Positions 58,131 through 64,000 of a stretch of DNA of 64,000 nucleotides are shown piece after piece. The DNA is taken from NCBI RefSeq assembly GCF_030845175.1, contig NZ_CP132542.1, positions 1,573,501 to 1,637,500 on the forward strand. Direction: 5' to 3'. The position numbers and the translations under genes are program-made. The notes under the pieces are model-generated. The model had not been told where the DNA came from. It did not search any database and worked only from the letters and a program-made list of their open reading frames with translations. Within the stretch, counting starts at the first letter, position 1. Every line of letters begins with the position of its first letter. Source of the DNA: Coralliovum pocilloporae. GTDB lineage: Bacteria; Pseudomonadota; Alphaproteobacteria; Rhizobiales; Cohaesibacteraceae.

Positions 58131-58159
58131 GGCGGGGTCGTTCCCCGCCTTTTTCTTTT
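58131..58159 (+). terminator. Intrinsic terminator after the DUF2852 gene
   Basis: GGCGGGG-TCGTT-CCCCGCC is a 7-bp stem followed by TTTTTCTTTT, a strong U-tract, 28 bases after the stop. Confidence 0.85.
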
Positions 58160-58255
58160 GCTGATACGGTTCCGGAATTCTCCACTGGATGGCATAAACA
58201 GAAAACGCGTAACGGGTGAGTCGCGTCTTCGTCTGTTTTGGAGAGCCAAGAGTTA

Positions 58256-59047
58256 ATGCTGATGGAACTTGTGAGCCTGTTTTCCCGCGTTCCGACCCCG
58301 GCAGCCACATTGCCGACTGGTCTGGAACAGGTTCTCATACCATATGGTCAGGGCCAGATTCCGGTGCTGATCCGGCGGAACAAGCGATCCCGGCGGATGA
58401 CTTTGCGTATAGACAGAGCCAAGCGCGCTGTTGTGCTGACCATTCCGGCATCCTTGCCGCGGGCTCGGGCTGAAAGCTTTATCCGGAAGGAAACCGCCTG
58501 GATTTGCGAGCGGTTTGATGAGTTGCCCGGCCCGGTACCGATTACGCCAGGCGCTGTCATCCCGATAAGGGGAAAGTCTCACCACATTGTATCGACCGGA
58601 CAAAGCAGGGGCAGGGTGGCTGTTCGGGTGCGTGGGGGAGAGAATGACCTGCTGGTGCCCGGAGATCCGAGGCATCTGGAACGGCGGGTGCTTGATTTTC
58701 TGAAAGGTGAAGCTCGGGCTGATTTTCAGAAAGCCGTCTCGCGTCACGCTGCAGAGCTGGGTGTGGCACCGTCAGCTATCCGCATAAGAGACCAGAAGAC
58801 CCGCTGGGGGTCGTGTTCATCCAATGGAACTCTGTCATTCTCCTGGCGGCTTGTGCTCGCGCCTCCAGAAATTCTGGACTATCTCGCCGCTCATGAGGTG
58901 TCCCATCTTCTGGAAATGAATCATTCCGCTCAATTCTGGGCCCATTGCAGGCGACAGGCACCGCAGACGGACCAGGCCCGCGCCTGGCTGAGGGAGCATG
59001 GGGAAGAACTCCATATGATTGGCCAACAGAGAGTGGACGGGCTCTAA
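58256..59047 (+). CDS. YgjP-type zinc metallopeptidase (DUF45, M48-like)
   Basis: A 263-residue soluble protein. The zinc motif HEVSHLLEMNHS (H213, E214, H217, H223) is preceded by TRWGSCSSNGTLSFSWRLVL, both diagnostic of the YgjP/DUF45 family. The substrate is unknown. Two ATGs are close (58256 and 58262) after GGAGAGCCAAGAG; the frame extends six codons upstream to a TTG. It ends four bases inside the pbp1A gene, tail to tail. Confidence 0.9.
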   Translation: MLMELVSLFSRVPTPAATLPTGLEQVLIPYGQGQIPVLIRRNKRSRRMTLRIDRAKRAVVLTIPASLPRARAESFIRKETAWICERFDELPGPVPITPGAVIPIRGKSHHIVSTGQSRGRVAVRVRGGENDLLVPGDPRHLERRVLDFLKGEARADFQKAVSRHAAELGVAPSAIRIRDQKTRWGSCSSNGTLSFSWRLVLAPPEILDYLAAHEVSHLLEMNHSAQFWAHCRRQAPQTDQARAWLREHGEELHMIGQQRVDGL

Positions 59048-61233
59048 CCCCCGAACAATCCGCGCAGGAAATTACCGATTGCGCCACCATCGCCCCCTTG
59101 CGGCTGAAGGGCACGGTCGCGACCTCTATGTCCGTCGAGCGGTTCAAGGTCCGGATTGCGCCAGGGCTTTTGTGCCGTCTGAAGGGCATCAGAGCGAAGG
59201 CCGGGAAGGGCGATTTCTATCGTATCCCGATGCGCTGCTGTCATGAAGGTGTTCCAGACCTCAACCGGAAGATTGCCGCCTGAGGCTTTCTTGGTCGGGC
59301 TGTTATTGTCATTGCCAAGCCAGACACTGGTGACCAGATTGGCGGTATAGCCCACAAACCATGCATCGCGGAAATTCTGGCTGGTGCCGGTCTTGCCGCC
59401 AGCCTGCCAGTTTTTGAGAGCGGCCTTGCGTCCGGTTCCACGCAGAAGAGTTTCGCGCATCATCAGATTCATCTCGGCAACACTGCGCTGGCTGATGACC
59501 CGCCCCGGCCCGGAACCAGAGCGCTCATAAAGAATCTGCCCGTCGCTTGTTCTGATACGGCGGATGATATGAGGAATAACGCCATAGCCACCATTGGCGA
59601 GGGGAACATAGGCGCCGGTCAACTCCAGAGGTGTCACTTCTGACGTGCCAAGGGCAAGGCTCGGATTGGCCTTGAGTTTTGACTGGATGCCGAGCCGCTG
59701 AGCCACATCCACAACAGTTTTCGGGCCAACTTCATCGGCCAGTTTGGCAGCAACGGTGTTGAGCGACAGCGCCAGGGCTGTCTGCAGACTGACCCGACCT
59801 CTGTAATCCTTTGAATAATTCTGCGGCTGCCAGCCGCGAATGGAGACCGGTCCGTCAATGCGGACCGTATCGGCTGTCAGGCCGCGTTCAATCGCTGCCA
59901 GATAAACGAAAGGCTTGAAGGCGGAACCGGGCTGCCTGCGCCCGAGTACCGCACGGTTGAACTGGCTTGTGGCATAGTCCCGGCCACCCACCAGAGCCTT
60001 GATGGCGCCCGTCGCATCCATGGAGACAAGCGCGCCCTGGCTGACCTTGTAAGCCGCACCATGCTTGTCCAGTGTTTCCTTGAGGGCATCTTCACCGATG
60101 CGCTGGAGATGCATGTCGAGCGTGGTCTCGACAATCACATCGCCGGTCAGTTTTCCAACAAAGTCCGGTAGCTGTTCAATCACCCAATCAGCCGCATAAT
60201 TCTGGCTACCGCGCCGGTGACGGGTCAACTGTGTGAGCGGGCGCAGGAAGGCAATCCGGCGTTCTTCCGATGTGATGAAACCTTCCCGCTCCATAGCACC
60301 CAGCACGACCTTGGCCCTGCGTTCAGCCAGCTCGGGCGCGCGCGTTGGCGCAAAGCGTGACGGCGCTTTCAGCAATCCGGCAATGACCGCTGCTTCAGAC
60401 AGGGTAATGGTGCGGACGGATTTGTCGAAATAGCGATTGGCCGCGGCATCGACGCCATAGGCTCCTGCGCCGAAATAGACCCGGTTCAGGTAGAGCTCAA
60501 GAATCTCGTCCTTGGAGTAATTGGCTTCCAGCCAGAAGGCGAGAACCAGCTCCTGAACCTTGCGCCGGAAGGAGCGCTCATGGGTCAGAAACAGGTTCTT
60601 GGCCAATTGCTGCGTCAGGGTGGAGCCACCCTGCACCAACCGCCCGGATGTGAGATTGACCATCATGGCCCGGGCAAACCCAATCGCATCAAAGCCGAAA
60701 TGGCTGTAGAAACGCCGGTCTTCAATTGCAATGACGGCTTCCGGCAGATAGGGCGGCATCTGGTTCAGCCGCACAGCCTGCCCACCGGTTTCACCACGAT
60801 TGGCAATCAGCTCTCCGGATGCGGAGACAATGCGCACATTGGGTGGTCTGTCCGGAACTTTCCAGTCACTGGTTTGCGGCAACTGTACCGCATAGAAAGC
60901 GACGATGCCGGCAACAGCGATGAGCCCCCAGATGCCAAGAACCGTTGACCAGTAGACAGAGAACTTGGTGGCCCGCCACAAAAAGCCGCCACGACGTTTT
61001 GACCGGCTCTGCCTCTGCTTGCTGCTGGTGTCCTTGCGTTTGCGTCTTTGCGAAGACCCCGCCGAGGCTTTCTTGCCAGTTTTGGATTGTGGCTTGGATT
61101 GCGGTCTGGATTTTGGCTTTGCCTTTTTCGGCGCAGTGGACCCTGGCCTGTCCGCCTCATCCAGCCGGATATCAAGAGACCCGCTGCGCGCAGACCGGTT
61201 CTGCCGGTTGGTGCTGTTTTTGCTTCGGGTCAT
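59044..61233 (-). CDS. Class A penicillin-binding protein (PBP1A family)
   Basis: Bifunctional peptidoglycan glycosyltransferase/transpeptidase anchored in the inner membrane, 729 residues. A long basic N-terminus (1-82, Lys/Ser/Arg-rich) precedes a transmembrane helix at about 92-117. GT51 domain with catalytic E171 (IAIEDRRFYSHFGFD) and QGGSTLTQQLAKN; transpeptidase with S437-x-x-K440 (GSAFKPF), S490-L-N492 and K614-T-G616 (GGKTGTS). Length is shorter than Escherichia coli PBP1A. The LpoA-like lipoprotein at 29.6 kb could be its activator. Confidence 0.93.
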   Translation of the reverse strand: MTRSKNSTNRQNRSARSGSLDIRLDEADRPGSTAPKKAKPKSRPQSKPQSKTGKKASAGSSQRRKRKDTSSKQRQSRSKRRGGFLWRATKFSVYWSTVLGIWGLIAVAGIVAFYAVQLPQTSDWKVPDRPPNVRIVSASGELIANRGETGGQAVRLNQMPPYLPEAVIAIEDRRFYSHFGFDAIGFARAMMVNLTSGRLVQGGSTLTQQLAKNLFLTHERSFRRKVQELVLAFWLEANYSKDEILELYLNRVYFGAGAYGVDAAANRYFDKSVRTITLSEAAVIAGLLKAPSRFAPTRAPELAERRAKVVLGAMEREGFITSEERRIAFLRPLTQLTRHRRGSQNYAADWVIEQLPDFVGKLTGDVIVETTLDMHLQRIGEDALKETLDKHGAAYKVSQGALVSMDATGAIKALVGGRDYATSQFNRAVLGRRQPGSAFKPFVYLAAIERGLTADTVRIDGPVSIRGWQPQNYSKDYRGRVSLQTALALSLNTVAAKLADEVGPKTVVDVAQRLGIQSKLKANPSLALGTSEVTPLELTGAYVPLANGGYGVIPHIIRRIRTSDGQILYERSGSGPGRVISQRSVAEMNLMMRETLLRGTGRKAALKNWQAGGKTGTSQNFRDAWFVGYTANLVTSVWLGNDNNSPTKKASGGNLPVEVWNTFMTAAHRDTIEIALPGLRSDALQTAQKPWRNPDLEPLDGHRGRDRALQPQGGDGGAIGNFLRGLFGG

Positions 61234-61340
61234 CAGGCGTTATCTGCTCCAGTGGTCTGTTGCCAGTCTTGCGTCCATGAAAGGTAATTGCGGCGATTTA
61301 AGGGGCGGTTAAATGGATTGCATTTGACGCATCAAAAGAA

Positions 61341-61353
61341 GGTTAAATTAACC
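61341..61353. promoter_or_regulatory. Palindrome upstream of the acyltransferase gene
   Basis: GGTTAAATTAACC is a perfect 13-base palindrome (odd centre), 18 bases after a TTGACG (61324-61329). It could overlap a -10 region and be an operator. No regulator is adjacent. Confidence 0.3.
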
Positions 61354-61441
61354 AATTCATACTCTTCACAGAACTGTAACCGGCAGGAAACCGCCATATG
61401 CGATACTATGCAGGCTGATTGTATGAGTAAGGGTGTACCCC

Positions 61442-62473
61442 ATGAGTATTGCATCGCCGTCTCGCGTCGCCTGGGTTGACTACGCAAAGGGCTTTTGCAT
61501 CATTCTTGTTGTGATGATGCATTCAACGCTTGGCGTTGGAAAAGCTGCGGGTGAAGAGGGCTGGATGCATCATGTTGTAGCCTTTGCCGCACCCTTCCGG
61601 ATGCCGGACTTCTTTCTTATCTCGGGGCTGTTTCTGGCCCGCGTGATTGACCGGGACTGGCGAACCTATCTTGATAAGAAAGTGCTGCATTTCGTCTATT
61701 TCTATGTGCTCTGGGTGACTATTCAGGCCGCATTCAAGGCTCCGCCTGTTCTGCTGAATGAAGGGTTCGAGGCTGCTGCCCTGTTTTATCTGCGCGCCTT
61801 TGTCGAGCCGTTCGGGACGCTCTGGTTCATTTATCTGCTGCCTGTCTTCTTCGTTATCACCAAGCTTCTCCGCTCTGCTCCGCAGCTTCTGGTTCTCGCC
61901 GGGCTGGCCCTGCTTGAAATCGCACCTATTCATACGGGTTCTGAAATTATCGACCAGTTTGCAGGCCGGTTTGTCTTCTTCTATGCGGGATATCTGTTTG
62001 CTGACCGGATTTTTGATTTCGCTGACTGGGTGCGTAGTCATACCATTGAGGCGCTGGCTATTCTCACAGCCTGGAGTGTGGTGAATGGCGTGTTTGTCTT
62101 TGGCGGTTACAGCCATCTGCCCGTTGTTAGTCTGATGCTGGGCGGCTTTGGTGCTGTCGCTGTTATCTCTGTTTCAGCGCTTCTGTCCAAAATGAATCTG
62201 ATGGCCCCGCTCAGATATCTTGGTCAGAATTCCATTGTCATCTATCTGGCCTTCTTCCTGCCGATGGCCGTATCACGGATTGTTCTGCTCAAACTTGGCA
62301 TTATCAGTGATATCGGAACAATCTCACTGCTGGTGACCACAGCCGGTGTTGTCGCCCCAATTGTCTTCTTCTGGCTGGTGCAGAATACGCGTTTCGTCTT
62401 CCTCTTCCGCCGTCCGGACTGGGCTCAGCTGAAGCCGCAGATGTCGGGTGCAAAAATGGCTCCTGCGGAATAG
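61442..62473 (+). CDS. Acyltransferase-3 family membrane protein
   Basis: Polytopic inner-membrane O-acyltransferase, 343 residues with about ten hydrophobic segments. RVAWVDYAKGFCIILVVMMH (about 9-28) carries the conserved His-type motif of the family, and AAPFRMPDFFLISGLFLARV follows. Members acetylate or succinylate sugars, peptidoglycan or glucans, so the substrate is unknown. The ATG at 61442 has AAGGG upstream; a GTG at 61433 adds three residues. Between pbp1A and polA, but in no clear operon. Confidence 0.88.
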   Translation: MSIASPSRVAWVDYAKGFCIILVVMMHSTLGVGKAAGEEGWMHHVVAFAAPFRMPDFFLISGLFLARVIDRDWRTYLDKKVLHFVYFYVLWVTIQAAFKAPPVLLNEGFEAAALFYLRAFVEPFGTLWFIYLLPVFFVITKLLRSAPQLLVLAGLALLEIAPIHTGSEIIDQFAGRFVFFYAGYLFADRIFDFADWVRSHTIEALAILTAWSVVNGVFVFGGYSHLPVVSLMLGGFGAVAVISVSALLSKMNLMAPLRYLGQNSIVIYLAFFLPMAVSRIVLLKLGIISDIGTISLLVTTAGVVAPIVFFWLVQNTRFVFLFRRPDWAQLKPQMSGAKMAPAE

Positions 62474-62556
62474 CGGTACGAAGCATCATCCGCTACAGTC
62501 GCCCGAAACAGGCCTGCTGATTCACCAGATGGGCCGGGCGATCAGGCGGACAGCAT

Positions 62557-64000
62557 ATGGCAGACAAGAAGCATCTCTTTCTCGTTGACGGTTCATCCTA
62601 CATTTTCCGTGCCTATCATGCCTTGCCACCGCTGACCCGGAAGTCAGACGGCCTGCCGGTGGGTGCGGTTGCCGGCTTCTGTAATATGATGTGGAAGCTT
62701 TTGCAGGATGCGGAAAGTTCCGCCGTTGGCGCTGTGCCAACTCATCTGGCGGTTATTTTCGACGCCAAGGGTGAATCATTCCGAAACGATATCTATCCGG
62801 ACTACAAGGCGCATCGTCCGCCAGCGCCGGAGGACCTGGTGCCCCAGTTTGCCATCATCCGCGATGCAGTCTCTGCCTTCAATATTGCTCATGTTGAGCT
62901 GGCAGGTTTCGAAGCTGATGACATCATTGCCACCTATACGGACCAGGCGGTGGCTGCCGGTTACGACGTGACCATTATTTCGTCGGACAAGGATCTGATG
63001 CAGCTTGTAACCGATGGTGTTGTCATGGTCGACACCATGAAGGACAAGCGCATCGGTCCTGATCAGGTTTTTGAGAAGTTTGGCGTCACGCCTGACAAGG
63101 TCATTGATGTGCAGGCTCTGGCAGGTGATTCCGTCGATAATGTACCGGGTGTTCCAGGTATCGGTGTGAAAACAGCAGCCCAGCTGATCGGTGATTTCGG
63201 TGACCTTGATACGCTTCTCGCCGGAGCAGAGACCATCAAGCAGAAGAAACGCCGGGAAAATCTGATTGAGTTTGCAGAGCAGGCGCGGATCTCCCGTGAT
63301 CTGGTGACGTTGAAGCGGGATGTGGCGCTGGACCGGACTGTGGATGATCTGATTGTTGAGCCGCTTGATGGCGGAAAACTGATTTCCTTCCTCAAGGCGA
63401 TGGAGTTCTCCACCCTGACGCGGCGCATTGCCGAAGCCACGGAAGCAGATGCCGGAGAGATCGAAGCCCAGTCTCTGACCGTTCCCGGCTGGGAAAGCTC
63501 TGCGGCTTCGGCGGATGAGGATAATCAGGCCGGCGAAGCGGATCACACTGCCCAGATGATGGCGGCGGAGCGCGCCAAAGCCATCGCCGCTATTCCGGTT
63601 GATTCCACGGCCTATGATGTGGTGCGTGATGAGAGTGCTTTGGCAGCCTGGCTCGATAGGGCGCGTGCTCAGGGCTATGTGGCGCTTGATACGGAAACAA
63701 CCTCCCTTGATCCCATGCAGGCTGAACTGGTGGGTGTCTCGCTGGCGCTTGCTCCGGGCAAAGCCTGTTATATTCCCCTTCTGCATCGCGGGGACAGTGA
63801 TGATATGTTTGGTGGCGGCCTTGAAGAGGGGCAGATGGCTCAGTCAGAAGCCATCGCCCTGCTGAAGCCGCTGCTTGAAGATGTGTCTGTTCTGAAGATT
63901 GCCCAGAATCTCAAATATGACTGGCTGGTGCTCAAGCAGCACGGCATCGAAGTGACAGGCTTTGATGACACCATGTTGCTGTCCTACGTGCTGGATGGGG
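62557..64000 (+). CDS. polA: DNA polymerase I, 5' part (runs off the window)
   Basis: The first 481 codons of a protein usually near 930-1000 residues. The 5'-3' exonuclease domain is present (HLFLVDGSSYIFRAYHALPP, AGFEADDIIATYTDQA, ISSDKDLMQLV, GDSVDNVPGVPGIGVKTAAQ), a Glu/Ala-rich linker follows, and the 3'-5' exonuclease domain begins with the DxE motif YVALDTETTSLDP and KIAQNLKYDWLVLKQHGIEV. The intact DxE implies proofreading is retained. The ATG at 62557 follows AGGCGGA. The polymerase domain is outside the window. Confidence 0.97.
   Translation, partial: MADKKHLFLVDGSSYIFRAYHALPPLTRKSDGLPVGAVAGFCNMMWKLLQDAESSAVGAVPTHLAVIFDAKGESFRNDIYPDYKAHRPPAPEDLVPQFAIIRDAVSAFNIAHVELAGFEADDIIATYTDQAVAAGYDVTIISSDKDLMQLVTDGVVMVDTMKDKRIGPDQVFEKFGVTPDKVIDVQALAGDSVDNVPGVPGIGVKTAAQLIGDFGDLDTLLAGAETIKQKKRRENLIEFAEQARISRDLVTLKRDVALDRTVDDLIVEPLDGGKLISFLKAMEFSTLTRRIAEATEADAGEIEAQSLTVPGWESSAASADEDNQAGEADHTAQMMAAERAKAIAAIPVDSTAYDVVRDESALAAWLDRARAQGYVALDTETTSLDPMQAELVGVSLALAPGKACYIPLLHRGDSDDMFGGGLEEGQMAQSEAIALLKPLLEDVSVLKIAQNLKYDWLVLKQHGIEVTGFDDTMLLSYVLDG

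Noticed and set aside
62776..63786. Minus-strand 336-codon open frame
   Set aside because: Antisense to the polA exonuclease domain; composition is that of a reverse-strand shadow.

Overview
The window looks like a chromosomal segment of an alphaproteobacterium, most likely from or near the Hyphomicrobiales (Rhizobiales). The main evidence is gene order. The minus-strand run mutS-glnD-murJ-trpS-usp-nfu-tsaB-rimI-fur-plsC-miaB-phoH-ybeY-corC-lnt-xre-metK, with a malic enzyme gene divergent from mutS, is a known rhizobial chromosomal block. Supporting evidence is an OlsB-type ornithine-lipid acyltransferase, an ActR/RegA-ActS/RegB redox pair next to an MmcB-type DNA repair gene, and the DUF2852 and DUF465 proteins. 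Coding DNA is about 55-60% G+C in the lines I sampled. I could not assign a genus. The window is almost entirely coding; I see no IS element, prophage or CRISPR array.

Layout. (1) 1-19.4 kb, all minus strand: the housekeeping block above, covering methionine activation, lipoprotein N-acylation, RNA processing and modification, iron regulation, peptidoglycan precursor flipping, nitrogen signalling and mismatch repair. (2) 19.5-25.4 kb: the plus-strand malic enzyme, then minus-strand olsB and an orphan hybrid histidine kinase with a degenerate first receiver. (3) 25.5-33.5 kb: minus-strand rsmI-yraN-gshB-comM and rph-rdgB-hemW, with a plus-strand LpoA-like lipoprotein divergent from rsmI. (4) 33.7-43.8 kb: plus-strand hrcA-grpE, minus-strand outer-membrane protein and alkB, then plus-strand dnaN-recF-lysE-DUF465-gyrB and tRNA-Arg(CCG). 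(5) 43.9-53.4 kb: a more accessory stretch with a nitronate monooxygenase, methyltransferase, ABC-F ATPase, peroxiredoxin, and a tight minus-strand run of aldolase, ROK kinase, U32 protein, Tat-type deiminase and YaiI. (6) 53.4-64 kb: mmcB, regA-regB, phaZ, DUF2852, a zinc peptidase, PBP1A, an acyltransferase-3 membrane protein and the 5' part of polA. metK and polA run off the window edges.

Intergenic DNA is short. Items of note are a roughly 100-base dispersed repeat present twice in the same orientation (23.0 and 35.6 kb) with two hairpin-forming segments, a 13-base unit repeated five times after the LysE gene, an 11-base inverted repeat in front of the XRE regulator, an AT-rich block (about 27% G+C) upstream of the outer-membrane protein gene, and several clear intrinsic terminators. 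Apart from the tRNA-containing interval between gyrB and the nitronate monooxygenase gene, no gene-free stretch exceeds about 300 bases. In that interval, beyond two hairpins and the tRNA, I see nothing in 43757-43929.

I did not find an obvious new multi-gene system. The best candidates for something under-described are the dispersed repeat, the aldolase/ROK/U32/deiminase/YaiI run, and the exported agmatine-deiminase-like protein.
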